Source: an uncultured Gammaproteobacteria bacterium
GTDB lineage: Bacteria > Pseudomonadota > Gammaproteobacteria > GCA-001735895
DNA: 38,599 bases
Assembly (NCBI GenBank): GCA_947260025.1
Contig: CAMYON010000075.1
Span: 1-38,599 of the forward strand
Direction: 5' to 3'
The notes beneath the pieces were generated by a model. It worked only from the letters and a program-made list of their open reading frames with translations, was not told the DNA's origin and did no database searches. Shown here piece by piece: positions 7,535 to 16,079 of the stretch (the stretch's first letter is position 1; every line of letters begins with the position of its first letter). The translations under genes were made by a program, and so were the position numbers.

Positions 7535-7921
7535 ATGATCGTAAGAAGCCTGGATGACCTGATCGATACCGAGCGCGACGTACGCGGCCCGGTGTGGGCG
7601 AGCCGACGTTTCCTGTTGGCCGAGGACGGGGTCGGTTTCACGCTGACCGAAACCACCACCGAGGCCGGTGCCGAACAGATTCTGTGGTACAAGCACCACG
7701 TCGAGGCGAACTACGTCATCGAGGGCCGGGGTGAAGTCGAAAACCTCGCTACCGGCGAAGTCTTCGAGCTCGGGCCGGGATCGATGTATGCCCTCGACCA
7801 GAACGAAAAGCACTGCCTCAGGTCGTTCACGCGCATGCGCCTGGTCTGCGTGTTTACGCCGGCGCTGACCGGGCGCGAAACCCACGATGAAGACGGCGCC
7901 TATGCGCCCCCGGCCAAGTGA
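7535..7921 (+). CDS. ectC: L-ectoine synthase (solitary EctC)
   Basis: A 128-residue cupin of the EctC family, which cyclises N-gamma-acetyl-diaminobutyrate to ectoine with loss of water. Counting from the ATG at 7535, the iron ligands described for EctC are all present at the expected numbers (E57, Y85, H93). So are the substrate-contact residues W21, R25, T40, Y52, H55, E115 and H117; only position 38 (often Asn) is Thr. The conserved end LTGRETHDEDGAY is intact. ectA, ectB and ectD are not in the window, so this is an orphan copy beside M24, M20 and DDAH-type hydrolases. Solitary EctC proteins are known in bacteria that do not make ectoine, and EctC can make side products such as the cyclic amidine ADPC from glutamine. 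The physiological role here is therefore open. Confidence 0.93.
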   Translation: MIVRSLDDLIDTERDVRGPVWASRRFLLAEDGVGFTLTETTTEAGAEQILWYKHHVEANYVIEGRGEVENLATGEVFELGPGSMYALDQNEKHCLRSFTRMRLVCVFTPALTGRETHDEDGAYAPPAK

Positions 7922-7950
7922 TCTTTAAGCAAGGCGCTCGGAGGTAGGTT

Positions 7951-9249
7951 GTGAACGCTATCGTATCGGGAGATGGTGGTAGCCATGAGGCTCCCACCCG
8001 CGCGCAGGCGTTTCGCGTCTGGTTACGCATCGGGCTTTTATCGTTCGGTGGTCCCGCGGCGCAGATTGCGCTGATGCATCGCGAAGTGGTCGATATCAAA
8101 AACTGGCTCAGCGAGAAACAGTTTCTGAATGCGCTGAGTTTTTGCATGCTGTTGCCGGGACCGGAGGCGATGCAGCTGGCCACCTATGCCGGCTGGCGCC
8201 TGCACGGGGTTAGCGGCGGGCTGATCGCCGGCCTGTTGTTCGTATTGCCCGGGGCAATCGTAATTTTCGCGCTGGCATTGATCTACGGACTCTATGGCGA
8301 TGTTTCGCTGGTCAGCGCCCTGTTTCTCGGCGTCAAGGCGGCGGTGATCGTTATCGTTATCGAAGCCCTGCTGAAGGTTTCGCGCCGAGCGCTGCACCTG
8401 ACCGAGCACTGGGTTATCGCCGCGCTCGCTTTCGTCGGGATCTTCTTCCTGGCGCTGCCGTTTCCGTTGATCATCATCGCCGCCGCGGCCTTCGGTTTCC
8501 TGCGCGCGACCGCGCAGGCCGCCGACGAGCAGCCCGTTCGGGTAAAGGTATCGCCGCTCGGCAGCCTGGGCACCGCGATGATCTGGCTGGCGCTCTGGGG
8601 CGCGCCGATGGCGGCTCTCGCCGTGCTCGATGACAACGGGCTGCTGCTCGAGATTGGCATCTTCTTCTCCAAGCTTGCGGTGGTTACCTTCGGCGGCGCC
8701 TACGCCGTGCTGGCTTACCTCGGACAGGATGTCGTGGTGCATTTCGGCTGGCTTACCGCCGGTGAAATGATGGACGGGCTCGGACTGGCCGAGACCACAC
8801 CCGGGCCGCTGATCCTGGTGAACGAGTTTGTCGGTTTCCTGGCCGCGTTTCGTGACGGCGGTATCTGGTATGGACTGGCGGGCGCCGTGGTGACGCTTTG
8901 GGCAACCTTTGTGCCCTGTTTCCTGTGGATTTTCGTCGGCGCGCCCTATATCGACTGGATCGGATCGCAGGCGCGCCTGCGCGGCGCCCTGACCGCGATT
9001 ACGGCGGCGGTGGTCGGGGTAATCCTGAACCTTTCGATCTGGTTCGCGCTGCACGTGTTTTTTGCGCGGGTTCAGCTGCAGGATTACGGGCCGTTGGTGC
9101 TGTGGCGTCCCGAGTTGGCGTCGCTGGACTGGCGCGTCATCGCGCTCTCGCTATTGTCCGCGCTGTTGCTGTTCAGGTTTCACTGGGGTGTATCGCGCGT
9201 GCTGATCGTGTCCTCGATCTGCGGCGTTCTGCTGACTGGCCTGGCGTAA
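7951..9249 (+). CDS. chrA: Chromate-transporter family (ChrA) membrane protein
   Basis: A 432-residue inner-membrane protein with two homologous CHR halves, the long form of ChrA that exports chromate by proton antiport. The first half carries LSFGGPAAQIALMHRE and LNALSFCMLLPGPEAMQLA (about 29-75). The second carries VVTFGGAYAVLAYL and GLGLAETTPGPLILVNEFVGF (about 245-295). Ten to twelve hydrophobic segments are visible. The start is GTG at 7951 with GGAGG at 7940-7944, 6 nt upstream, so the start is well supported. It follows ectC by 29 bp on the same strand and could be co-transcribed. In marine bacteria lacking chromate stress the true substrate may be another oxyanion. Confidence 0.92.
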   Translation: MNAIVSGDGGSHEAPTRAQAFRVWLRIGLLSFGGPAAQIALMHREVVDIKNWLSEKQFLNALSFCMLLPGPEAMQLATYAGWRLHGVSGGLIAGLLFVLPGAIVIFALALIYGLYGDVSLVSALFLGVKAAVIVIVIEALLKVSRRALHLTEHWVIAALAFVGIFFLALPFPLIIIAAAAFGFLRATAQAADEQPVRVKVSPLGSLGTAMIWLALWGAPMAALAVLDDNGLLLEIGIFFSKLAVVTFGGAYAVLAYLGQDVVVHFGWLTAGEMMDGLGLAETTPGPLILVNEFVGFLAAFRDGGIWYGLAGAVVTLWATFVPCFLWIFVGAPYIDWIGSQARLRGALTAITAAVVGVILNLSIWFALHVFFARVQLQDYGPLVLWRPELASLDWRVIALSLLSALLLFRFHWGVSRVLIVSSICGVLLTGLA

Positions 9250-9404
9250 TCCCGCCGGCCGTTAGTTTGGTGCAGGTCAGACGATGGATTCTACCGCGGT
9301 TTGCGACCGGGAACGGAATACCGGCGCCATGGCAACCAGAGCCTCAAAATAGTCTATAAATATACAAATAGTCGAAAGCGTCATGGAGCGCTGTTGCAGA
9401 CGGT

Positions 9405-10481
9405 ATGAAAAATTATTTACTCGTTATTGTGATTGCCGTGTTTCACCTGGTTGCGATGCCGGCGGCCGCCGACGTTTACAAGTACCAGGACAAGAACGGC
9501 AAGTGGCATTTCACCGACAAGCCGCCGAAAGATAAAAAGACCAGCGCGGTTACCGCTGGGGCCAGCAACCAGGCCGCCAGGGCCGATCTGGGCTCCGATT
9601 TACAGCAGAGATTCAAGCCCGCGTCAAAGACCGACGAGGCTTCGCTTGCGGTGGTTACCGTGCAAACCGCCACCGGCTCCGGATCGGGGTTTTTCGTCAC
9701 CGGGGATGGCTATATCATCACCAATCGTCACGTGGTCAGGCCGGCGACGACCAACCAGTGGAAGGAAACCGAAAGCAAGCTCGAGGATTACGAACAGCGG
9801 CTCGCCGAGTTCAAGGCCGATATCGACGATGACGAGGAACGGCTCAACGATAACGAGCGCACCATCGATGACAACCGCGAGTACATGGAGTCGAGCCAGG
9901 CGTCGGATTCGGAGCGAAAGAGCTATAAACGTTACGTCAAGCGTTACAAGAAGAACAAGCGGCGTCATGATGCCAATGTCGCCCAGTACAAAAAGCTGGA
10001 GCGCGAGTACCGCGAGAAAAAATCGAACTTCGGCTTTAACAGCAGCATGAGCAACTTCTCCAAGAAGTTCACCATTATTCTGAAAGGCGGTAAAAAACTG
10101 AAAGCGAGGCTGGTCAAGATCAGCAAGGACCACGACCTGGCGTTGCTCAAGCTCGATAACTACAGCACACCTTTTCTAACCCTGTCGAATCAGAAGTATC
10201 CGCGCCAGGGTACCCAGGTGTTTGCCATCGGCAGCCCGCTCGGCATCACCGATTCGCTGACCGCCGGGATTATTACCAAGTCCAGCCGTGACCACCTGTT
10301 TACCGATACCCAGATCCTGCCGGGCAATAGCGGCGGGCCGTTGATCGATGCCGACGGCAAGGTGCTGGGTGTCAATACCGCGGTGGTGGCACAGAACCGT
10401 AATGCGGACGGGCTCGGCGTGGCGATCTACGTGTCGCGCATTCGCAGCGAGTTTGCGCGCGAACTGGGCGGCAAGCTCTAG
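9405..10481 (+). CDS. Exported DUF4124 / trypsin-like serine protease with coiled-coil insert
   Basis: A 358-residue periplasmic protein. It has a signal peptide (to about residue 22, PAAA-DVYKY), a DUF4124 domain (YKYQDKNGKWHFTDKPP, 25-41) and a trypsin/HtrA-type protease domain. The triad is visible: H109 (TNRHVV), D244 (DHDLALLKL) and S309 (LPGNSGGPL). Between His and Asp an insert of about 90 charged residues (118-208, rich in E, D, K and R) is predicted to be a coiled coil; it is absent from ordinary HtrA proteases. There is no PDZ domain. A second protein with the same DUF4124 plus protease idea lies at 32254-33741 but without this insert. The substrate is unknown. The flanking gap 9250-9404 contains no clear terminator. 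Confidence 0.88.
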   Translation: MKNYLLVIVIAVFHLVAMPAAADVYKYQDKNGKWHFTDKPPKDKKTSAVTAGASNQAARADLGSDLQQRFKPASKTDEASLAVVTVQTATGSGSGFFVTGDGYIITNRHVVRPATTNQWKETESKLEDYEQRLAEFKADIDDDEERLNDNERTIDDNREYMESSQASDSERKSYKRYVKRYKKNKRRHDANVAQYKKLEREYREKKSNFGFNSSMSNFSKKFTIILKGGKKLKARLVKISKDHDLALLKLDNYSTPFLTLSNQKYPRQGTQVFAIGSPLGITDSLTAGIITKSSRDHLFTDTQILPGNSGGPLIDADGKVLGVNTAVVAQNRNADGLGVAIYVSRIRSEFARELGGKL

Positions 10482-10511
10482 CCGATAAAGTATTAGTCCC
10501 GACGGTATCGC

Positions 10512-11177
10512 TCAGGCCAGCAGAACGGCGACGATACCGGTTAGAAAAATCCCGTCGAAAGTTCCGGCGCCGCCGATCGACGCTACCGGCGTACCGATCT
10601 TCCGAATATCGTTCAGGCGCAGCAAATCCGCTCCCAGCAGCACTCCCATCGTACCGCAGATATAAGCCAGCGGTGCGCTGCTGTCGGGTGCTATCAGCAG
10701 CGCCGTCAGCGCCGCGGTAAACGGTGCGACAAACAGCGGCATGCCGATGCCGATGCCGCGCACCGGGCGGCTGGCAAGGTAACAAACCGCCGCCACGATG
10801 GCGATTGCCAATAGAATCTGGGTCAATGCCAGTTCGTTGATACTGGCGAGGTAAACCGAAAAGCCGATCGGAATCAGTGCGCCGCCGACGTTGATCGCGA
10901 TGATGGTCTTGCCGGTGAACGGCAGGGGCCGCCCGAACAGGAGGCCGTGTAGCGCCTGTGACGCTTCGTCCGGCGGTGCTTCCGCCGTGATTTGAAACAG
11001 CGGCAGGTTGATGCCGCTGCCGACCAGGGTGCAGGCGAGCAGCAGCATCGCCGAGTGGGTCGACAGGCCGAGCTTGTCGAGCGCGATGGTGAAGACGCCC
11101 AGGTAGAGGATAATCACCGCCAGCACGAAGATGAATATCAGCAGCATGAACTGCGCGGCGGGGGGTGAAGGGCGCAC
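10512..11177 (-). CDS. DUF1614 integral membrane protein
   Basis: A 221-residue protein with six to seven hydrophobic segments and the DUF1614 pattern. This includes GVFTIALDKLGLS and GSGINLPLF in the first third, INVGGALIPIGFSVYL in the middle, and ICGTMGVLLGADLLRLNDI plus SIGGAGTFDGIFLTGI at the end. The start is GTG at 11177 with a GGAG about 10-13 nt upstream. An ATG at 11147 is the alternative and would remove ten non-hydrophobic residues. The function of the family is unknown. It is convergent with the preceding protease gene (30-bp gap) and follows ytoQ on the same strand after 51 bp. Confidence 0.82.
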   Translation of the reverse strand: MRPSPPAAQFMLLIFIFVLAVIILYLGVFTIALDKLGLSTHSAMLLLACTLVGSGINLPLFQITAEAPPDEASQALHGLLFGRPLPFTGKTIIAINVGGALIPIGFSVYLASINELALTQILLAIAIVAAVCYLASRPVRGIGIGMPLFVAPFTAALTALLIAPDSSAPLAYICGTMGVLLGADLLRLNDIRKIGTPVASIGGAGTFDGIFLTGIVAVLLA

Positions 11178-11228
11178 GATAAGCCGGCTCCGAATTAAAA
11201 CCTGGCGGGAAGCAGGCGCCTGACGGCG

Positions 11229-11648
11229 TCAGGCGTTAATCACGTAGTTCAGGATTTCGACCACCTGTGCAGGGGTCTCCGCCCAGGCCATCGCGGCGGC
11301 GTCGACCTCTTTCAGCGGATGCACGATATCGTCGGCGTGCAGCGTGATATAGGGCTTGCCGAGCGCCGCACAGTAGCCGGCGTCGAAAGCCGCGTTCCAC
11401 TGCTTGTACTTGTCGCCGAAACGCACCACCGCGGTTTTGGTTCGTATGCCGTTGACCTTCGACGATTTGTGGTCGCGCCAGTAGCCATCCACCTGCGGGC
11501 CCAGCATGTCACCGGCGGCGTCGCTGGCCTCGTGATCGGTAACTGGCGAGGTAAACTTGACCGGCAAATCCAGCTTGCCGGCGCCATCGATAATCTGCTC
11601 ACGCCAGTCGCTGTGTATTTCTCCCGAGAGGTAAACGATCCAGGTCAT
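11229..11648 (-). CDS. ytoQ: YtoQ family protein
   Basis: A 139-residue cytosolic protein of the YtoQ family, distantly related to nucleoside 2-deoxyribosyltransferases; its reaction is not established. The N-terminus MTWIVYLSGEIHSDWRE and the middle segments SPVTDHEASD and DGYWRDHKSSKVNGIR are typical. AFDAGYCAALGKPYITLH resembles the nucleotide-fold part of deoxyribosyltransferases. I chose the ATG at 11648 because AGGAG (11655-11659) lies 6 nt upstream. An earlier in-frame start at 11684 would add twelve residues that do not look like the family. It is divergent from the MscK-like gene, with 142 bp between the two starts. Confidence 0.9.
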   Translation of the reverse strand: MTWIVYLSGEIHSDWREQIIDGAGKLDLPVKFTSPVTDHEASDAAGDMLGPQVDGYWRDHKSSKVNGIRTKTAVVRFGDKYKQWNAAFDAGYCAALGKPYITLHADDIVHPLKEVDAAAMAWAETPAQVVEILNYVINA

Positions 11649-11790
11649 TGGTTTCTCCTGTTTGAATTTAATTTCCGATGACACTATACCTGCGTCAGGG
11701 ATCCTTTACACAAGCATATTATTTACTCATTCAACAAACAAAGACAATGTTAAGATGGCGCCAGATAAACGGATCATCGATTGAATTAAA

Positions 11791-14700
11791 TTGTTTTACC
11801 CACGAAAGACAGTACCTTTTCTGCTCCTGTTTGCCTGCTGCTGTTTGTTACCGCCGCTGGCGCAGGCACAAGACCCGATATCGCTGGAATCGGGTACCAG
11901 GGTAGAGTTGCTCGAAAGCCGTATCCAGGAGATCGAGGCCTCCAGCGAGCTGGAGGACGAAAACAAGAAAACCTTACTCGATCTCTATCGCAAGACTATC
12001 AGCCTGATCGAGCAGCGACGAACCTATGAAGCTGCTACCGGTGATTTCGTCGAGGCGCTCGAGTCGGCACCGCAACAATCTGCAGAGCTGCGACAGCAAT
12101 TGGAGAACCTCGAAACCACGGCCGAGCAGCAGCTTCCGGATGAGTTGTTGCGTCAACCGTTGCCGCAACTCGAGCAACAGCTGCTCAGCGAAAAGGCGAA
12201 CCTGTCAGGCCTGTCTTCCAGTCTTGCGGAAATAGAGGCTTCGCTGGAATCACAAACCCAGCGTTCGCAGCAGGTGCGCGAGCAGACGACAGAGGCCAGG
12301 CAGCGCCAATCCGAAATCGCGGAAGCCCTGCAATTGCCGCCGGCCGAGGGTCAGTTGCCTCGCCTGGTCGAGGCTCGGCGCCTGTCACTGGAGCAAGAGT
12401 CCGCGGCGCTTGGTGCCAGGATCGAGATGTTAAACCAGGAGTTGCTGAGCCAACCGATGCGCATCGAATTGCTCGGGGTTCAGCGCGACAAGACGACGCT
12501 GGAGTTGAGTCGGCAGCTTAACTATATCGAGCTGCTTGAAAAGCTGGTTGCCGAGCGGCGCCTCAGCGACGCCGAAACGGTAAAAGAGGAAACCAGGGAA
12601 ACAGAACGGCAGGCTTTCGGCAAACACCAGCTGTTGCAGGAAATAGCGCAGAACAATACGCAACTGAGTGATGAATTAAACCAGCTGGTGGTAGGGCTGG
12701 AGAATATTTACAACGAGGAGAATATTGCCGCCAGCAGGGTCAAGCGTATCACCGATAACTTTAGCCTGGCGCGCCAGAAGCTCGAAATCGCCGGCTTGAG
12801 CGAGGCGCTCGGACAGGTATTACTGGAGCAGCGCCGAAGCCTGCCGGATGCCAAGGATTTTAATGCCGACGAAGAGCTGCGCCAACGCCTGGTAATCGAC
12901 TCCAGCCTGCGGCAGATTCGTAATCAGCAGGAGCGGACCCGGTTGCGGGATATCAATCTCTATGTCGATGATTTGATGGCAGATCTGTCGGAGACCTGGA
13001 AGAACCTGTTGCGTACTGACACATTGGCGCTTGCCGAACAACGCCGTGATTTGCTCGACAAGGCCATTGCCGCGGATGACACCTATTTGCAGGCGCTAAG
13101 TGAACTCGATTTTACCCAGCGGCAATTGGCGGAAACGGTTACGGCCTATCGGAACTATCTCGATGAGCGCCTGCTGTGGATTCGCACCGGCAAGCCGCCT
13201 ACATGGCAAACGATTAAAACCGCCGGTGAGAATATTGCTGCCTTTGTTTCCCCTCAGAATTGGCTGCAGCTGGGACGGGCACTGGTGTTGCCGGGCTCGT
13301 TCCCGTGGGTTTTATTAATGGGTTTGGTATTGTTTGCCGTGTTGATGAAAACAAGGGGCACACTGCGGTCATCGCTTGAACGCAGTGGCCGCAACGTGGG
13401 GCAGATGCGTCATGATCGCTACGTTGCAACGGTGAGGGCGTTGATGCTAACCCTGGTGCTGGCATTGCCGTGGCCGGTACTGTTTACGGCACTCGGTTTA
13501 CACTTCCAGTTCGTACAGAGTATCGACTCGCTCGATGTAGAAACACACATCTACCAGACTGGCGAATGGATCGGGCAGTTCGTGCCGGCGATAGGCGTCG
13601 CATTCTACAAAATCGCGCTTCACAGCTTTTACTTTATTGCGTTTCTTGTTTTCTGTGAGCCCGGCGGCCTCGCTGTCACCCATTTTCGCTGGAACCCGGC
13701 AACCGCCAAACACTTGCGTCACGAAACACGTCGCCTGATGTGGATCTTTCTGCCGACAGTTTTTCTGATGATTGCGCTGATTACCTACGATCCTGCCGCT
13801 TTGTCCAGCGGCTTTAGCCGGCTGTGTTTTGTCATCGTTATGGCGGCGCTGGCCTGGTACTTCGTTCGCATCCTGACGCCACATCAGGGAGCGAAGCGCG
13901 ATAATTATGCGGCCAGTCGCGACAATCCAATAGTGTTGTTACGCTACCTCTGGGTTGCGCTCGGATTTGCCTTACCGGCCATGCTGGCAGTGCTGGCAAC
14001 GGTGGGATATACCTATACCGCGGTAGAGTTAGGCGCCCGCATGCTGGATACCTTTTGGTTGATCGTTGCGATGATCCTTATTCACCAGCTCGTGGTGCGC
14101 GGTTTGTTGTTGACCGAGCGCCGACTGGCGTTTAACGCTGCGCTCGAACGGCATCGCGCGCAGCGTGCCGCGCAAGCAGAGGCAGAAGACGAGACTGCCT
14201 CCGTCGAGACTGACCACTTTCAACCGCCTGAAGAGCCGGGGATCGATTTCGCGGCGCTCAGTGACGATACTTCCAAGCTGATCAATACAGCGCTGGTGCT
14301 GATTGGTGCGGTTGGCCTGTTAATCATCTGGTCTGACGTCTTCCCGGCCCTGAGCATTCTTGACCGGGTTTCGCTGTGGCAGTACAGCTCGGTGGTCGAC
14401 GATGTGGAGCAGTTGGTTCCGGTCACGTTGAAGGACGTGATTTTCGGTGTACTGGCGATCCTGATCATTATCGCCGGTGCACGTCGTCTGCCAGCGCTGC
14501 TCGAGTTTGTACTGCTGGCGCGCCTCAATATTACCGCGGGCAGTCGCTACGCGGCCGCAACCTTGACTCAGTACGCCATTGTTGCGCTCGGAATCGTGTT
14601 CGTGTTTAACCTGCTGGGTGGCAGCTGGTCGGAAATCCAGTGGCTGATCGCCGCCCTTGGTGTCGGTATCGGATTCGGCTTACAGGAGATCGTGGCTAAT

Positions 14701-15240
14701 TTCATTTGCGGCTTGATCCTGCTGTTCGAACGCCCGATCCGTATCGGTGACGTCGTCACGGTGGGTGATACCGATGGGGTTGTAACCGGGATTCGCATCC
14801 GGTCCACGACGATTCGTAACTGGGACCGGCAAGAACTGCTGGTACCCAACAAGGAGTTCGTCACCGGTCGCTTGCTTAACTGGACGCTGTCGGACCCGGT
14901 GACGCGTATCGTGATTCCGGTCGGTATCGCCTACGGCAGTGATGTTGCCCGGGCGATCCAGCTCGTTCAGGAAGTCGCCGACGAACATGAACGCGTGCTC
15001 GATGAACCGGCGACCTTGGTAACCTTCGACAGCTTTGGCGATAATTCGCTGACGATTGTATTGCGCTGTTTTATCGGCTCGATGGATTACTGGCGCCAGA
15101 CCATCAGCGAACTTCACCAGGCGATTAACGACAAGTTCAATGATGCGGGAATTGTCGTCGCATTTCCGCAACGCGATATTCACCTCGACACGTCGAAACC
15201 GCTCGATTTGCGTATTCACCAGGTGCAAACCGAAACCTAG
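11791..15240 (+). CDS. MscK/MscM-type large mechanosensitive channel
   Basis: An 1149-residue inner-membrane protein comparable to E. coli MscK (1120) and MscM (1107), which release solutes on hypo-osmotic shock. It has a signal peptide (cut after about residue 27, PLAQAQ-DP) and a long periplasmic coiled-coil region rich in E, Q and L (about 30-480). Many membrane segments follow from about 500, and the C-terminal MscS domain has the pore helix GVGIGFGLQEIVANFICG near 957-975. Next come RPIRIGDVV, TTIRNWDRQELLVPNKEF and the cytosolic beta/alpha-beta cage. The start is TTG at 11791: the in-frame TGA at 11782 rules out earlier starts, and the signal peptide begins immediately. No good Shine-Dalgarno sequence is visible. 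It is transcribed alone and followed by inverted repeats. Confidence 0.93.
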   Translation: MFYPRKTVPFLLLFACCCLLPPLAQAQDPISLESGTRVELLESRIQEIEASSELEDENKKTLLDLYRKTISLIEQRRTYEAATGDFVEALESAPQQSAELRQQLENLETTAEQQLPDELLRQPLPQLEQQLLSEKANLSGLSSSLAEIEASLESQTQRSQQVREQTTEARQRQSEIAEALQLPPAEGQLPRLVEARRLSLEQESAALGARIEMLNQELLSQPMRIELLGVQRDKTTLELSRQLNYIELLEKLVAERRLSDAETVKEETRETERQAFGKHQLLQEIAQNNTQLSDELNQLVVGLENIYNEENIAASRVKRITDNFSLARQKLEIAGLSEALGQVLLEQRRSLPDAKDFNADEELRQRLVIDSSLRQIRNQQERTRLRDINLYVDDLMADLSETWKNLLRTDTLALAEQRRDLLDKAIAADDTYLQALSELDFTQRQLAETVTAYRNYLDERLLWIRTGKPPTWQTIKTAGENIAAFVSPQNWLQLGRALVLPGSFPWVLLMGLVLFAVLMKTRGTLRSSLERSGRNVGQMRHDRYVATVRALMLTLVLALPWPVLFTALGLHFQFVQSIDSLDVETHIYQTGEWIGQFVPAIGVAFYKIALHSFYFIAFLVFCEPGGLAVTHFRWNPATAKHLRHETRRLMWIFLPTVFLMIALITYDPAALSSGFSRLCFVIVMAALAWYFVRILTPHQGAKRDNYAASRDNPIVLLRYLWVALGFALPAMLAVLATVGYTYTAVELGARMLDTFWLIVAMILIHQLVVRGLLLTERRLAFNAALERHRAQRAAQAEAEDETASVETDHFQPPEEPGIDFAALSDDTSKLINTALVLIGAVGLLIIWSDVFPALSILDRVSLWQYSSVVDDVEQLVPVTLKDVIFGVLAILIIIAGARRLPALLEFVLLARLNITAGSRYAAATLTQYAIVALGIVFVFNLLGGSWSEIQWLIAALGVGIGFGLQEIVANFICGLILLFERPIRIGDVVTVGDTDGVVTGIRIRSTTIRNWDRQELLVPNKEFVTGRLLNWTLSDPVTRIVIPVGIAYGSDVARAIQLVQEVADEHERVLDEPATLVTFDSFGDNSLTIVLRCFIGSMDYWRQTISELHQAINDKFNDAGIVVAFPQRDIHLDTSKPLDLRIHQVQTET

Positions 15241-15278
15241 GCGGTTGCGGGCTCATGATGAATTTTCAGGGTCTCGAA

Positions 15279-15339
15279 AGATACCCGCTTGCGCGGGTAT
15301 GACGGGAAAAACTAGATACCCGCTTGCGCGGGTATGACG
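15279..15339. repeat. Pair of identical hairpin repeats after the channel gene
   Basis: Two copies of a 26-nt unit (15279-15304 and 15314-15339) each hold the palindrome ATACCCGCTTGCGCGGGTAT followed by GACG. Each can form a stem of six to seven GC-rich pairs. They lie 39 bp after the stop of the MscK-like gene and could terminate it, although no T-run follows. They differ in sequence from the CCGCGG repeats at 1-94 and 2234-2463 but share the layout. The rest of 15241-15503 holds only the possible FNR site noted separately. Confidence 0.7.
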
Positions 15340-15407
15340 ATTTGAGCTCGGGTAAGGCCTACGATATTTTCCGACATCGATAAAGAAGGCCTGGCCTGGT
15401 GCAGCTC

Positions 15408-15421
15408 TTGATCCAGATCAT
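15408..15421. promoter_or_regulatory. FNR/ANR-like box upstream of slp
   Basis: TTGAT-CCAG-ATCAT matches the FNR/ANR consensus TTGAT-N4-ATCAA at 9 of 10 positions. It lies 82 bp before the slp ATG. A TAATAT at 15453-15458 could be the -10 box, placing the site roughly 50 bp before transcription start, near the usual activator position. The same half-sites with the same single mismatch occur at 18477-18490. Confidence 0.4.
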
Positions 15422-15503
15422 TGCTGCACTATCGCGCGCACGGCATTGTGATTAATATTGTCGTGCGTGCGAACTTAACTGGGTTGATTCGATACTAAGG
15501 ACC

Positions 15504-16046
15504 ATGAAGCAAATTTCACTCGTTTTACTGATAGCGCTAGTGTCGGCTTGCGCCAGCAAGCCACCGGAGGCAATCAGCAAGGATCCGCCCGCAAACCTGA
15601 CCCTGACGCGGGTGCGCATGGATATCGACCGTTATATCGGCTCCGAGGTGCGCTGGGGCGGGGTAATCAGCAAGGTCGAGAACAAGACCGACCGGACCTG
15701 GGTCGAGATTATCCGGCTTAACCTGCGGGATAACGGCAGGCCAAATACGAGCGGCAAAAGCGATGGGCGCTTTATCGCCAGTTTCGATAAATTCGTCGAT
15801 CCCGTGGTTTACGAGGCCGGGCGTTTTTTAACCGTGGTAGGCGCCATCGACGGCAAGGTCAGCCAACCGATCGGCGAATACGACTACATGTTTCCGATCG
15901 TTGTGGTCGAGGGTTCTTTCCTGTGGAAGAGACGGGCAGCCACGCCTGTTTATCCTTATCCGCCGCCGTGGTACTACGACCCGTGGTACTACGATCCCTG
16001 GTATCCTCACCCCTGGCACCGTCACCGCCATCCGCACTATTGGTAA
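15504..16046 (+). CDS. slp: Slp-family outer membrane lipoprotein
   Basis: A 180-residue lipoprotein. The short signal ends in the lipobox LVSAC, with the lipidated Cys at 16. Slp-family motifs follow: VRWGGVISKVENK near 49-61, TWVEIIRLNLRDNGRP, and GRFIASFDKFVDPVVYEAGRFLTVVG near 88-113, then IGEYDYMFPIVVVEG. E. coli Slp is an outer-membrane lipoprotein linked to starvation and acid stress. The C-terminus is unusual: after RRAATPVYPYPP come near-repeats PWYYDP, PWYYDP, PWYPHP and a His/Arg-rich end. This aromatic tail is presumably surface or periplasm facing. The gene stands alone, convergent with the beta-propeller gene 33 bp away, and has an FNR-like box upstream. Confidence 0.9.
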   Translation: MKQISLVLLIALVSACASKPPEAISKDPPANLTLTRVRMDIDRYIGSEVRWGGVISKVENKTDRTWVEIIRLNLRDNGRPNTSGKSDGRFIASFDKFVDPVVYEAGRFLTVVGAIDGKVSQPIGEYDYMFPIVVVEGSFLWKRRAATPVYPYPPPWYYDPWYYDPWYPHPWHRHRHPHYW

Positions 16047-16079
16047 GCAGCACGTTGTCGCTGAGAAGCCTGGCAGGTT

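Noticed and set aside
7535-9249. A complete ectoine biosynthesis operon
   Set aside because: No ectA, ectB, ectD or aspartokinase gene is present; only ectC is recognisable.
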